Shown: positions 12,624 to 25,639, numbered from the stretch's first letter. The stretch is 64,000 nt of DNA from Chenopodium formosanum (GCA_024500155.1 CM044874.1:6153001-6217000); one strand, 5' to 3'. The notes: generated by a model from the sequence alone, not told the origin. Translations and numbers: made by a program.

Positions 12624-14083
12624 TCTTTAATTACTTTTTCGTATGCAACATTTATTTTTTTTGACAAAAATAAATAGAAGATGGGCCTAAAAGTGTTAAA
12701 AAGTGTCGGGCCGAACTCTAATATCCGACCCACAATCCCAGTCACAAGACGGACCGAAAATAGCCCAATGAATAACCTCCACTTGTCGTCGGCCTATACG
12801 CTAGATTGCAAAAGCAATTATTCTACATTGTGCCATGAATATTATTGAATCAATAAGTAAACATTACATCTCTACCAAGTAAATACTTCATCATTTTACA
12901 AAGAGTTAATACATATCTATCCTTTTTGCTGCACCTAATTTACTACATACCAAACCTCTAATTAATAAAAAATGTGGACTACGTAAGAATTTGCATGATT
13001 ATAATTTTAACGGTTGGGGAAATTGCACCCTTTTTCATAAATGTTACAGACAAATGGTCAATAATATCAAAACTTTATAATATACAAATTATATATAAAA
13101 TAATTATATAATATATAGTTTATGGGTTATGTACAAAGGGTTAAGATTGAGTCAACTCAATTGAGTACCTCTTCATCATCATCATCTTACATTTGCACAC
13201 TGATGAGTGATGACCATTATATGCCTCAGCAAACTGGCTAATATAATCAAGTTACTGATTCATTCATTTAATTCTCTTGCAATTTAAAGAAGCATGGTAA
13301 AGGAGATAAAAAGGGTTATGATTTCATCACCCTAAATAAAGATAAATAAAGGCTCTGCCAAGTCTTAATTGTTACTAGTTGTAGTAAAAGTAACTAGTAG
13401 AAGAGTTGTAAGTACAATTGTTAGATTCAAAGTTTTTAGTAGTTCTGGCAAGTGTTGCTAGTTTCTAATGAATTGTTAAAGAAATACCTATTGTATGTAA
13501 ATAATACGAACATATAACATTAGAAGTCGCTTTTATTTTTTATTTTTTTCCTTAAAAAACATGACAAGGTAGAAGATAACACAACAAAGCACATTGAAAT
13601 TCATGGAATTTTGCTTAAGCACCACTATAGAATTAGAAATTTTTTTGTACAACACAACAAATTTGTATAGAAATTTGTAAGATATGACTCACAGACATCT
13701 TTAAATATATAGAAATTATACTATATGAATAGAAATATGTTGCTTGTTTAAGGGGACAGGGATTGGCATCCCCCCCCCCCCCCCCCCCTCTCATTCCATC
13801 ATTTCTAAATTTAGGGAGGGTTGGTATAAGGAGGGGATAAATGAGGAAAAGATAGATGTACCCTTAATTTATGCAGTAGGAAAGTGAGAGATAGTAGAGT
13901 TACTTTTATAATTTTACTTCAATTATTTTATTCCCAAATCATATATACAAAACGTGAAATAATAATTTTCTTAATTTTTTTCTCTTATTTCACTAACCAA
14001 CTTCAAATTTCCGACCTTAGCGCACCTTACCTCTCTATTACTCATATCACTTTGATTAGTTTTTCTCTACTATCACTACTAAT
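12624..14083. other. Intergenic, nothing recognised
   Basis: AT-rich with a run of 19 C at 13770-13788. No gene is supported. Confidence 0.5.
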
Positions 14084-14165
14084 GCTATGTTTAGTTCACC
14101 TTAGCTTGCTTATTTGATCTCATCTGAGAATTTTGTCTCTAATTTGAACTAATTTCTTCTGATTA

Positions 14166-14226
14166 TGTCAATAATAAAGAGATTAGAGAGAATAGAGTAG
14201 TGTATTTTCCATTAGCGTATACACAA

Positions 14227-14317
<91 letters not shown>

Positions 14318-14383
14318 ACCTTTGAGATTAGGGCTCGGAACATAACAACGGCCCATTAGCTATACACATTATATGGCCTAACA
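14166..14383 (-). repeat. Copia 3' LTR with expanded TA/CA microsatellite
   Basis: It matches the right LTR with about four substitutions by my hand count. It is longer because a (TG)(TA)n(CA)n tract at about 14229-14318 has grown where the right LTR has only ATATATATATA. Confidence 0.85.
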
Positions 14384-14394
14384 CCCCCCCTCAA
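14384..14394 (-). other. Copia polypurine tract
   Basis: The minus strand reads TTGAGGGGGGG directly before the 3' LTR start TGTTAGG. This is the plus-strand primer site for reverse transcription. Confidence 0.75.
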
Positions 14395-14489
14395 GTTGGA
14401 GCATGCAAATCACAAATGCCTAACTTGCCAAGTAGATACATGAATTGTTGTTTGTTCAATGCCTTAGTGAAAATATCCGCAAGTTGATT

Positions 14490-17289
14490 CGTCGTTTTTC
14501 ACATACGACGGACTAATAACACCATCTTGAATCGCGTCGTGAACATAATAACAATCAACCTCAATGTGTTTAGTACGCTCATGGAAGACCGAATTCCCGC
14601 AATACACAATGCAGATTGACTATCACAAAACAAACTCATTGCGCGGGGATGCGAGACTCCCAAACTCAGAAGTAGAGCCTTCAACCACTTCAACTCATCA
14701 GTGGTTTTAGACATTAAACGAAATCGGCCTCTGCGGAAGACTTAGCCATAGTGTCCTGCTTCTTAGTCTTCCAAGATATAGGGGAAGCACCAAGAAACAC
14801 CAACCAACCAGTAATAGATCGTCTCGACAGAGGATAGCTAGCCCAATCTGAGTCACACCAACCTGTAATATGTAGATCACAATCAGAGCTTACAAGGATT
14901 CCCTGACCCGGACATCTTTTCAAGTAACGCACCGTACGAAGAGCGGCCTCCCAATGATCCTGACGCGGTTATTGCATAAATTGTGACAAGATATGAACCA
15001 CATAAGCCAAATCAGGTCTCGTGAAAGATAAATAGATCAAACGACCCACAAGACAACGATACATTTTAAGGATCAGAAATAAGAGGAGACTCCGATTTAG
15101 CCATAGTATGATTTTGCTCAATAAAAGTACCTGCAGGACGTGCCCCTAGCAAACCAGACTCTACAATAATATCAAGAGTATATATCCGTTGACACAAAAA
15201 TATGCCCTCCGGACTACGTTCAACCTCAATACCAAGAAAATATTTCAACACACCCAAATCTTTCATATGAAAACAATCACTTAGATATGATTTGAATGAT
15301 GCGATTGCAGAGGAATCATTACCAGATACTATTAAATCATCAACATACACCAGAACACTAAGTTGAATAGCCCCCGATTGTAGAGTAAACAGAGAGTAAT
15401 CAGAGTACGGTTGTAAAAAGCCGTACCTTTTCAGAGATGAGGCCAACTTAGAGAACCAACAACGAGGAGCTTGCCGTAACCCATACAAGGACTTTTTAAC
15501 ACGACAAACCAACCTAGATTGAGAACCATGAAAACCAGGGGGAGGCTTCATATAAACCTCCTTATCAAGATCACCGTGTAGATAGGCATTATGAACATCC
15601 ATGTGGTGCAATTCCCAATTTCGTAAAAGCCACTGCAAGAAAAGCACGAACAGTAACCATTTTTGCCACGAGAGCAAAAGTCTCGTTATAATCAATACCC
15701 TTAACCTGATGATAACCAAATATAACGTGACGAGCCTTCAATCTTTCAAGTGAGCCATCGGAATCAAGCTTTACCTTGTACACCCATCGGCATCCCAAGG
15801 CTTTCTTTCTTGGAGGCAACTTTTTCATCACCCATGTTTAATTATTTTCAAGAGAAGTAATCTCGTGTTGCATAGCCTCTCTCCAACCTTCATGTTGCAT
15901 TGCCTCGTTAAAATTACGAGGCTCCACCAATGTATCCACAGCTGCAATAAACACATGGTGTCGCAAAGAAAATTTTTCACAATTCACAAAATGTGCTAAA
16001 GGATAGGGAGTATCTGAGGAGCTCGAACTAGGCGGTGAACATGGAGTAGTAGATGGACTCAGAATAGAGATAGTATGTGCAACATAATCACAATGCCAAC
16101 CCGGAGGATGTCGTGGATGAAGACCTCGACCCAAGTCGAGATTAGAGGTAGAAGAGGAGCTCGGATCAGCATCCGAATTGCTGTCCGAGTTGCTGTCATG
16201 GGCAGCAGTAGTAGGCACCGCAGGCGGGTGGCGGGCAGCACTAGAAGCCGCAGTTTGGTTGCGGTCTAGCTTGCCAGCAGCCTCGGCAGATGCAGCAGCA
16301 TGAGGAGCAGAGCTAGGGGATGCAGTAGCAGCTTGAGGAGAGTGGGGAAGGCTGCCATCAAGAGTATTTTGTGACTCATGTGCATGTGAGTCCTCACCAA
16401 CCTCCAACACAAACTCCAAATCATCTAAGAAATCATGATCAATGCCATATGTGTCATTATTATCCCCAGTATTAGAATCATCCACACTAACACCACTTTT
16501 AAAAGGAAACTCATTTTCATAAAATATGACATCCTGTGAAACAAATATGTCACCCTATTCAAGATCATAACACTTCCACCCCTTTTTACCATGAGGATTG
16601 CCCACAAAGACACACTTCCTACTACGAGGAGCAAATTTGTCTCCTTTAGCCTTTTGATTATGAGCAAAGCAAAGACACCTAAACACCCTTAATTCATCAA
16701 AATTAGGTTCTTTACCAAAAAGTATTTCAAATGGGGTTTCATTAGATAGAATACGAGAAGGAGTACGATTAATTAAGTAAACCGCACCTAGAACACATTC
16801 ACCCCAAAATTGAATCGGTAGGTTACCTTGAAACATCAATGCACGACTAACATTCAATATATGTTGGTGTTTACGCTCTACTCTACCATTTTTGTTGAGG
16901 GGTTCCAACACAAGAGGTTTGAAAGAGAATGCCATTTTCATTAAAATACGGGACTAGTCGTTTGAACTCCGTACCATTATCACTCCGCACACATTTAACA
17001 TGAACATCAAATTGGCATTTGATCATAGCAAAGAAGGAACAAAAAGATGAATAAACCGCAGTTTTATCATTTAATAAATAAAACTAAACACCTCGGGAAA
17101 AATCCTCAACAATTGTTAAAAAATAATGAGCACCGCAAGTAGAAGGTGTCTTATAAGGCCCACACAAATCACAATGAATCATTTCAAAAATACGACTAGC
17201 CTTACTATCACTATCCGGAAAACTAGACTGGGATTGTTTAGCATGTGGACAAATTTCACATGCTTTATTTAAGAATTTGCTACTAGAAC
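14490..17289 (-). pseudogene. Copia pol: integrase, RT and RNase H (broken)
   Basis: Reading leftward from the Gypsy insertion, the zinc-finger Cys pair (CEICPHAKQ) comes first. Then come integrase core residues: MIHCDLCGP (first Asp), CVRSDNGTEF (second Asp) and NGRVERKHQH (Glu), all before about 16850. A low-complexity Ser/Ala linker follows (15838-16485). The RT has GCRWVYKVK, DVHNAYLHGDLDKEVYM and the catalytic LVYVDDLIVSGN (about 15330). RNase H follows with GWCDSDWA and SSAEAD, then LFCDSQSAL (14.5-14.9 kb). The parts lie in different frames with several stops, so no complete polyprotein can be made. In an intact element it would copy the RNA and insert the cDNA in the nucleus. Confidence 0.88.
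17285..17289. repeat. TSD of the Gypsy element, left copy (AGAAC)
   Basis: AGAAC precedes the left Gypsy LTR and recurs at 30341-30345 after the right LTR. It is Copia sequence in the GAG-preintegrase region, interrupted between the HHCC histidine pair (30.4 kb) and the cysteine pair (17.26 kb). Confidence 0.93.
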
Positions 17290-17783
17290 TGTTTAGGGTA
17301 AAAATACCCTAGTCACGTGGACCAATGAGAGGAGGCCACGTGTCGAGCTCAGGATGGCCCATGTGGCTTAATATCCTCTTGACACTTGGCGCCCTCAGAT
17401 ACATCTCTGAAATGGCGGCCTTCAAGGGCCCAAATCCCTAGAAGCGCCGTTTTACGGTGCAACCCACTGAAATTTAGGTCAAGTGACCTAGATAGGGGCA
17501 CGTTCTCCAAGGACCCTATAAATAGGAAGATATTTCCCCATTTTGGGGACACATTCAATCATTTATTACACCTACATTCTCTCACATCAGAGAAATACCT
17601 GAGCTTGGAATCCGGGCAGATCCCCACCTAAATTTCCGTACTCTTTATTCCCTTTCAAGAGACTAACTTGATCCTCGGAGACAGAGCTCCAACCACCCGG
17701 AGTCTCCGTTGTTTTGCAGGTACGACTTAGCCGGATCAGACTTCGTGACGTAACTCTCCCGAGAGACAAAAACACCCAAAACA
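17290..17783 (+). repeat. Gypsy 5' LTR
   Basis: It starts TGTTTAGGGTAAAAATACCC and ends ACACCCAAAACA. A TATA box (CCCTATAAATAGG) lies near 17515-17527. The first ~22 bases contain the inverted pair AGGGTA..TACCCT, in both LTR copies. Confidence 0.93.
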
Positions 17784-17801
17784 TTTGGCGCCGTCTGTGG
17801 G
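17784..17801 (+). other. Gypsy primer-binding site
   Basis: TTTGGCGCCGTCTGTGGG follows the LTR directly. TGGCGCC is the expected complement of a tRNA 3' end in plant Gypsy elements. I do not assign the tRNA. Confidence 0.7.
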
Positions 17802-17816
17802 GAGAGTACCTCGAAG

Positions 17817-19735
17817 ATGGTTCAAGAGTCTGTACCACCCCCTAACCGTCTGGGCGATGACCCAGAAGTCTTTATAGACCAGGAGGATGAAGACCCTCAG
17901 GTCGAAACCTTTACAGCCGATGATGGCTCTCTCAGAACCAAGCGCATCCGGCCTAGAGACACTCTGGAGCGGGGTGCCTCCCAAGCGGGTACAAATCGAC
18001 CCCCTGGGCAGCCGGAAGGGGAAACCCATACGACCGCTGGATCAGCACCTGTCACCCAAGACGAACTCATGAGATTCATGACAAGTTTCAAGGGTGAAAT
18101 TAAAGAGCTGATCACCCAGAGCCGGGCTGGCCCAAGTAGAGGTCATTCGGCTAAGAAGACTCCTTTGGAAAAGGGGAAGTCAGTCAGAGAACGGCAGCCC
18201 ACTCCTCATCCAAAGGAGAAGGCAGCCGGACCATTGATTGGTAAAAAATTCTTCTTCTCAAGAGGAATACCAACAACACCCGCCAGACTCAGCAGCCGGT
18301 GGGAAGTAAAAAATCAACTCTTGATGCCCGGGAGATTATCAACTGGAAAAGAAATCAACAGTTGTCTAAATCGGCTTCTATGTCGAATTTTCCAGACAAC
18401 TTTAACAATACTTCTGCGGGGAATGCACCTTCCTTGCATGAGAGTCAGACAGGCGGTAATACCATCCACTCTAGCCCTCAGATGATCGGGACTGCACCAT
18501 ATGTACCTTCTCAGGTTTACGGTCAGTACCTACCTTACTATATGCAGTCGACTCTCTTTGGAGGTCAGGCGGCATACCACAATGTCCAGCCACTGGACTG
18601 GAAGCTTCGTCTGCTCCGCCTGGGTGAACAACCTTCTGCGTTCACCCGGGAGATAACCGAGGCGGCCCAGCCGGTCAAGGTTAAGAATGTATTGGTTGGT
18701 ACCTATGATGGTACCACCAATCCAGAAGATCACCTCATGGCTTACACCAACCTCATGTACTTGCAAGGGTTGGATGATGCCACTTGGTGTCGTTGCTTCT
18801 CGGCTACATTGAAGGGCATTGCCCAACAATGGTTTGGCAATTTGCCAGCGGGGTCCATTGATAGTTTTAGGAAGCTTTCCTTCCTGTTTGCTTCCAACTT
18901 CTCAATGAACATCCCTGCTAAGAAAACAAGTTTGGACTTGAGCACCATTAAGTAGGGGGAGAGAGAAGGGATGCGCTCCTATGTCAGGCGGTTCAATTTG
19001 ATTAGAATTCAGATTCAGGGACTGTTTAATGAGGTAGCTTTTATAGACTTTTTTAAAGGTATGAGAGACGGGTCGGCTTTTAAGTTCGACCTAGTCAGAA
19101 AAGGGACTTTCACTTTACAGGCGGCCCTGAGGGAGACGGAAAGCTATATTCAAGCAACCGACCTCTGCACGCCTGGTAATCAGTCAGACTCCAAAAAGTC
19201 TAACAAACAGAAAGATAGCCGGCCTGCTCAGCCGGCCAAAAAGAAAGAAGAGAGCAAGAAGAGAAAAGAAATCTTGGTGGTTAGTGATTCTGACCAGCCG
19301 TCCCAGAAGAAGAAGAAAAAATTTAAACCGTACGTCCCTAAGTACGAGTTTAACAAGGATTGCAACTCCATCCTCATGGAAATTAAGGACCGGTTGTCCC
19401 TAGAGAAGCCGAATCCAATGAAAAGTTCCATTCAATCAAGGAACAAAAATAAATTTTGCCAATACCATGAGGAAGTTGGCCATGACACCAACGACTGCTT
19501 CAGCCTTCAACGGGCGTTGGACCGTCTGGCAGCCAAGGGGATGCTAAAGTCCTACATTTCTAAGTCCCCAGGCGGGGCAAAGAAGAAGAACAAGGGTCAG
19601 TTCTCTAAGACTACCTCCCAGCCTGCTAGTAGCTCGGATACCGACAAGGGTCTACACAATAGCAGGCGGGTTCTCATGTGGTGGCCCTACAATTCGGGGC
19701 ACCAAGAGCCATCTTCGAAAGATGGACAAAGATGA
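17817..19735 (+). pseudogene. Gypsy gag (nucleocapsid polyprotein), broken
   Basis: The start at 17817 (MVQESVPPPNRLGDDPEVF) lies 33 bases after the LTR. The first frame runs to 18485, with the true reading passing into another frame near 18290 by a frameshift. The capsid region has DHLMAYTNLMYLQGLDDA and QQWFGNLPAGSIDSF (retrotransposon gag fold). A TAG at 18953-18955 interrupts the frame before MRSYVRRFN; it sits where related proteins have Gln. A Lys-rich stretch and a CQYHEEVGHDTNDC zinc knuckle (about 19458-19500) follow, the CX2H type of the Tat lineage. A further frame change near 19680 leads into the protease. In a live element it packages the RNA in cytoplasmic particles. Confidence 0.88.
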
Positions 19736-20387
19736 TGATGGGCATGCGTTTGCAAGCTCCTCCTTCCCAGACGTTCTGATCACTAAGAAGGACAGGGGCA
19801 GTGTTCGCCGTCCGCATGATGACCTGGTCGTCATTGAATGTAAGGTTGCCAACCAGGTGGTTGGACGGATCCTTATTGACACCGGCAGCTCATTAGACAT
19901 CATCAGTCTCCGGTGCCTGCAAAAGCTGAAATACAATGACAGCAGCTTGCATCCGGTTACCCACCCCTTAGTTGGCTTTGGGGGTGGAATGGTTTACCCA
20001 GTTGGAAGGGTTGATTTACCAATCCGGCTGGGAGAGAAAGGAAAAGGGCGACACCTGGTCGTCAAGTTCTTGGTCGTTGAGGAGCTGACCGCCTACAACA
20101 TTATTTTGGGCCGGCCAACTCTCAATGAAGCCAAGGCTGTAATCATCCCTTTCCTCATGCTCATCAAGTATGAGAGGGATGACGGCTTTGTTGGTTCCTT
20201 GAATGGGGATCAGAAGACGGCCCGGGAGTGCTATCTCTCAGCCGTCAAAGATACAGTGGCCCCAGAAGGCCAGGAACCAATAGACCTTGACAATGTCAAG
20301 GATGCCGACCAAGTACCAGCCCTACCAGCAGCCGGTAAGAAAAGAAAGGCACCTTTGCTGGTGGAGGTGAAGAAAGAGAAAAAATAG
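19660..20387 (+). pseudogene. Gypsy aspartic protease domain
   Basis: The frame from 19722 contains ILIDTGSSLDIISLRCL, with the catalytic DTGSS triad, then LVGFGGGMVYPVGRVDLP and LTAYNIILGRPTLNEAKA, the usual protease end motif ILGRPTL. It would cut the polyprotein. It ends at a stop at 20385-20387 before the RT, so it is disconnected. Acidic and Lys-rich residues fill the tail. Confidence 0.85.
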
Positions 20388-20483
20388 CAATCACTGACCG
20401 GTGAACGGTCAGATGAGCTCCATCCATAACCGGCTAGTGAACATATTGATATACCTCTTGACGACAGCCGTCCGGAGCGTACC

Positions 20484-22407
20484 GTGAAGGTTGGGACGGT
20501 TGCTTTTGTTAAGTTGGGTGTAGACTTGCACCTTCTGCTGAAAGAATTCAAAGACATTTTTGCCTTTGAAGTGGAAGAGATGCCAGGCGTCAGCCCGGAT
20601 CTTGCTGTCCACAAACTCGCCGTGGATCCTAAAAAGAAGCCCATCCGGCAAAAGAAAAGAAATCACGGCGAGGAAAGAAGTCAGGCGGCAGCTGCCGAAG
20701 TTAAAAAGCTGTTGGATGCTGGGTTCATTCGGCCATGTAATTTCCCCGACTGGGTGGCGAATGTTGTGCTTGTAAAGAAGCTGAATGGTACCTGGCGTAT
20801 GTGTGTTGACTACACAGATCTCAACAAGGCATGTCCCAAGGACAGTTATCCGCTTCCTAAGATCGACAGTCTAGTAGATTCGACAGCCGGGCATGCCTTG
20901 ATGAGTTTTATGGATGCCTACTGCGGCTTCCATCAGATACCCCTATGGAAGAAAGATCAAGAAAATACGCCCTTCGTCACTGATAAGGGGTTATTCTGTT
21001 ACACTGTGATGCCGTTTGGCTTGAAAAATGTGCCGGCTACGTTCCAACGGATGATTAATACGGTCTTTGTTAATCAAATTGGGAGGAATGTAGAGGCCGA
21101 CGTACATTGACGACATGATAGTCAAATCCAAACAGCAGGCGGATCACCTTGCTGATCTCCGAGAAACCTTCACCACACTCAGGCGGCATAAGGTTATGTT
21201 AAATCCTAAGAAATGCGTCTTTGGTGTTGAGTCTAGGAAGTTTCTCGGATTCCTGATTGATCAAAGGGGGATAGAGGCTAACCCTGAGAAGATACAGGCG
21301 GTAATTGACATGAAGTCGCCCCGCACTGTCAAGGAAGCACAGAGACTTACCGGTTGCCTGGCGGCCTTGGGGAGATTCCTCAGCCGGTCAGGTGACAAAT
21401 GCCTTTACTTCTTCCAAGCAATCAGGAAGAAGACCAGATTTAAATGGGGGGATGATGCTGAGGCGGCCTTTCAACGACTGAAAGAACACTTGCACTCCTT
21501 CCCAAGGCTTGTTAGTCCACTGCCTAGAGAGGTGTTATACATGTACCTAGCCGTCTCAGATCATGCCCTCAGTGCCGTTCTCCTTGCTGAGAGAGACGGT
21601 GCTCAGCTTCCGGTCTATTTCATTAGCCATGTTCTAAAAAATGCTGAGCTCCGGTACCCCATGGTAGAAAAATTTGGCCTTGCCCTGTATATGGCTTTCA
21701 AGAAATTGAAACCGTATTTTCTGGCTCATCCGGTGGTAATCTACACCGACCAGCCCCTCAAGCGGCCAATGTCTACTTTGGAGTCATCCGGAAGAATGTT
21801 GAAATGGGATATTGAAATGCAAAGTCTTGAAATCACTTTTGAACCTAGAAAGGCAGTGAAAGGTCAGGCGTTTGCCGATTTCATTGTTGAAATGACACGA
21901 CCGGTGCAACCGGATAACATTGACCAAGTTTGGAAAGTGTATGTAGACGGAAGCTCAACGAAGAACGGCTGCGGTGCAGGAATTATATATGAATCCCCTG
22001 AGGGGGACAGATTTGAATATGCACTGCGGTATAAGTTTCAAGCCTCAAATAACGAGGCAGAGTATGAAGCCCTGCTAGCCGGAATCCGCATGTGTAAGGC
22101 AGCAGGGGCAACTAAAATTGACGCCTATTCTGATTCACAGTTGGTCGTCAGCCAGTATGAGGGAAAATATGAGGCAACTCATCCGCCTATGATCAAATAT
22201 CTTCAGGGAGTCAAAGAAGAGGCTGGGGCACTTGAGGAATTCCGTCTGAATCAAGTGCCTAGGTCAGATAACAATCAGGCGGATGCGTTGTCCAAATTGG
22301 CTTCATCCGCCTGCTGTGATACGCATCGGTCGGTCTTTTGGGAAGTTCTTGAAAAGAGAAGCATACATGAAGAGCCCATTGGGATCTTAGACCGAAGCTC
22401 TACCTGA
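20484..22407 (+). pseudogene. Gypsy RT, RNase H and archaeal-type RNase H, one frameshift
   Basis: RT starts with the conserved linker and VNKLLDAGF-type region, then CVDYTDLNKACPKDSYPLP, LMSFMDAYCGFHQI and VMPFGLKNVPATFQRM. At about 21100 a small insertion breaks the catalytic (Y)IDDMIVKS box: the first frame ends at 21110 and the next begins right at MIVKS. The second frame carries the first RNase H (SDHALSAVLLAE) and then a second one: VYVDGSSTKNGCGAGIIY, NNEAEYEALLAG and YSDSQLVVSQ, with the D-E-D pattern. This double RNase H places it in the Tat lineage. The archaeal-type copy looks intact in its acidic residues. Confidence 0.9.
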
Positions 22408-23557
22408 TTCACCATAGGTAGCAGCCGTCATGAAAAAGCGAGCAGCAAACTTCGAGTTTAGAAACGAAGAGCTCTTCAAGGCGGGTTTCCTTAAACCTCT
22501 ATTGAAGTGTATTACCCCAGAAAAAGGGAAAGAAGTTCTCAAAGAATTGCATGCTGGGTACTGTGCCTCTCATATAGGCGGTAGGTCCCTAGCCGTCAGA
22601 GCCAGGCGACATTACTTTTGGCCTACTCTTGAAGCAGACGCTAAAGAGTTGGTCAAAAGATGTGACAAATGCCAAAGGTTTGGCCCACTTATTCACCGCT
22701 CGGCTACTGATGTGACGGCAATCCACAGCCCAGTCCCATTCGCTAAATGGGACATGGATATATTGGGTCCTTATACGCTTGCTCCAGGTGGAAAGCGCTA
22801 CATTTTTGTGGCTGTGGATTATTTCACCAAGTGGGTAGAAGCTGAGCCGGTTAAGAACATCAAGACAAAGGATGTCATCTCTTTCATCTGGAAGAACATC
22901 ATCACCCGGTTTGGGGTACCTATGTCTATGGTGTTTGATAATGGCCCTCAGTTTGAGACCGCCCTAGCTCAAGACTTGGTTGGGAGATCAGGGTATCTCA
23001 CATTGTTTTGCATTAGTTGGCCGACCCCAAGTAAATGGCTAGGTTGAGGCCTTCAACAAACTCATCTCAGATGGCATAAAAAAGAAAAGCGAAAGAGCCG
23101 GTGGCTTATGGGCAGAAGAATTAATTCATGTCCTATGAGCCATCCGGACTACTGCTAAAGGGGCAACCGGAGAAACCCCATTTCTTATGGTATACGGTGC
23201 TGAAGCCGTCTTGCCCATTCAGCACTACGAGCCGACTCTCAGAGTTATGATCTATGATGAAAAGACAAATTGGGAGGCCATGCGGCTGGCATTGGACTTT
23301 CTCCCGGAACGCAGGGGCAACGCTGCCCTGCGCCACGAGATATACCGTCTGAGAATGACCAGAGCCTACAACAAGAAAGTGCACAAGCGCCCTCTGAAAG
23401 TGGATGACTTTGTGTTACGAAAAATGGAGGCAACCGGTAGGGCCAATGAGGCTGGGAAGCTAACCCCTAATTGGGAAGGCCCCTACTGGATCTACGAAGA
23501 AGTCAGGAACGACACCTACCGTCTGAAAGACCCCAGACGGTCGCCGCCTGTCTAGAA
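22408..23557 (+). pseudogene. Gypsy integrase, broken
   Basis: The zinc domain has HAGYCASHIGG with CDKCQRFG, and the core has WDMDILGP (Asp) and MVFDNGPQF (Asp). A frameshift after about 22980 destroys the frame before the Glu motif; two further stops lie at about 23040 and 23138, both one base from a sense codon. The C-terminal part is open again at 23187-23555 (MVYGAEAVLP, then LTPNWEGPYWIYEE, an SH3-like integrase tail). Confidence 0.88.
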
Positions 23558-23678
23558 CTTGGAATGTAGATAATTTAAAAAAGTACTACTTTTGAGAATG
23601 TATATTTTTTATAAACAGTGAGTCAATTTATGAGAATTCAGACTTTGTTTGCAAAATTGTTTTGTTGTTTTTGATTAT

Positions 23679-23960
23679 CCGCCTGGCTAATACTCAAACG
23701 GATTCTTCATTTAATTAACTAAGTTTGATACTAAGTAAAGGTTATAATTGCTTGACCGCCTGGGTACTACTCAGACGGATCTTTTGTTTATCTAACAAGT
23801 TTGATACTTGGTATAATAGTTGTCTGTCCGCTTGGGTAATACCCAGACGGACTCTTCGTTTAATTAACTAAGTTTGATACTTGGTGTAATCCAATAATGG
23901 CTTGTCCGTCTGGGTAATGCTCAGGTGGACTATTTCTTTAACTAACTAAGTTCGACACTT
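23679..23960 (+). repeat. Four ~75-bp tandem repeats with an internal hairpin
   Basis: Copies start at 23679, 23756, 23828 and 23906. Each has CCGYCTG, a spacer GGTAATACT and CAGACGG, which can pair as a 7-bp stem, followed by TTAACTAAGTTTGATACTTGG. A related stretch lies at 24403-24425. It sits right after the integrase stop, in the 3' non-coding region. Tat-lineage 3' regions are known for tandem repeats. Confidence 0.75.
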
Positions 23961-24900
23961 AGCGTAAATTCACTTTTGTAATAATGCTCGGCCAATGGTC
24001 CGATTAAAAACTAAGCACAAAAATGCTTAGTGGCTATACAACCGGTCTCATACATGACCAAAGGCCAATATGGCCGGATGGTTGCTTATTTTATAAAATC
24101 GCCTTTCCCAACATGGACAAAGGCGTCCGTCGACACCCTTCCAGGTGCAATCGTCGCAGAGAACGGACTATTCGTCGGTTCTATGTACCAATGCAGATGG
24201 TGAAAATTGAGTGACCAAATTGGTCAACTCATAGACGTCTGACCAGAATAATCTAAAGAACAATTAAGTTACCGAATACCGGATGCCCTGAGGCATCAGT
24301 CGGTCATCGACTGAAGTTCTCACTTAGGTTATTTATTCCAAAGTTGCACTTACTCCCCCTATTGAGGCAAAAAGTTATGTGTAATGGCTATGTGTTAACC
24401 CCAGACGGAATATAACCGCCTGGGTAAGAAGCTCAAAGCACCCGCTCTAATGGCCGGCTGTGCACTTGGTTTGGGGCAATCACCATTGTGATTGATTGGC
24501 CTAAAAACACTCCATACTTCTTCTAGTATCAAGTGTTTTCAAGCCAATCAATCAATTTGAAATAAAATCAACCACACAGCCGCCCAGGGGCAAGAGCACC
24601 CGAATTGCAAATTGCCGCATGCTTTTTTAAGTTAGGCAAAATATTAAAGAATTGCAAACATACGCAAAATTCAAACTCCATACCCAAACGCAAACATATA
24701 TAAACACCGACTGAGTCGGAATGCTTCATTAATATTAAAAATGGCACAAAGGCCAGAATTAGTGTTAGCCGGAATCACATTCGGTGAAGAAACAAAAAAT
24801 AAAATTGTTAACCCAACCCCATGGTTGGTAAAGATACAACAAAACACGGCATACAAGCCGGTAGAAAAAATGGTTGGCATACTGCCGCAGAAGTTGGGGA
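23961..24900. other. Gypsy 3' region without gene
   Basis: Low-complexity pieces with CCGGC/GCCGG motifs and one more hairpin-like CCAGACGG..CCGCCTGG. I see no protein on either strand before the antisense gene end at 24908. Confidence 0.5.
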
Positions 24901-25561
24901 GGATCGCCTAAGGCTGAGGTGGAGCGTGCTGCTTCGGCTGAGTCTTGTTGGTTTGGCCTTCGTCATGCTCATCCGCCGCCGACTCCTCGTTATCAGAGAC
25001 GTCATATCCCTGCTCAGCAGCCCAATCCTTGAAGCGAGGCGGTGGAGCATCACCCAGTAGCTGGGCATCATACACCTCAGTGGCGTAATCATACCTCAGC
25101 TTATAGACCTCCAAGTCTATTTCTGGGTAAAGGAGGCTCCAGGTGATCTTCAGCCGGGCCAGGTTGTCGCGCTCATTCTCCTCTGTCAGCCGTTTTTGCT
25201 CTTGGGCAAGCTCGTCCGACTGCTTGTTTCGCAGATTGACAAGCTCCATCCCAAGGCGGGAAACGTCTGCTCGGAGTTGGGCGTTTTCCTTATCAGCATC
25301 TTCTAATGCCTTGAGGTCTGACTTGGCATCCTTCAGTTTCTTATCAAGGTCATCAGCCCGACTGTTAGCTTCGTCGTTCGCAGCCGTCAAACTCCGGATC
25401 AGCTCCTCTCGTTTCAACTCTACTGCTTTAATCTTTAAATCACACATATAATTAGCATATTCAGCAGAGTTGGGGTTTTCAAGGGCCCTCCGTTTGGCGT
25501 CATTTACCTCTTCTTGTTTCCGCCTGAAGGGGCCCTGGAGGCCATCCACTCTCACCATCAC

Positions 25562-25639
25562 CTGAGATAAGAGCAACCGGATTATGAGTTACTTAGCAGA
25601 ATTAAAGATAAAAGATATCAAGGTTGTGGGATTCATTAC
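25562..25639 (-). other. Intron of the antisense gene (78 nt)
   Basis: The minus strand has GCTGAG|GTAATG at the donor and TTATCTCAG|GTGATG at the acceptor. Phase 0 on both sides keeps the frame from GQLAE into VMVRVDG. Confidence 0.75.

Noticed and set aside
13884..14117. 77-residue hydrophobic ORF
   Set aside because: Runs into a MITE end; Ile/Leu/Ser-rich composition is what AT-rich DNA gives.
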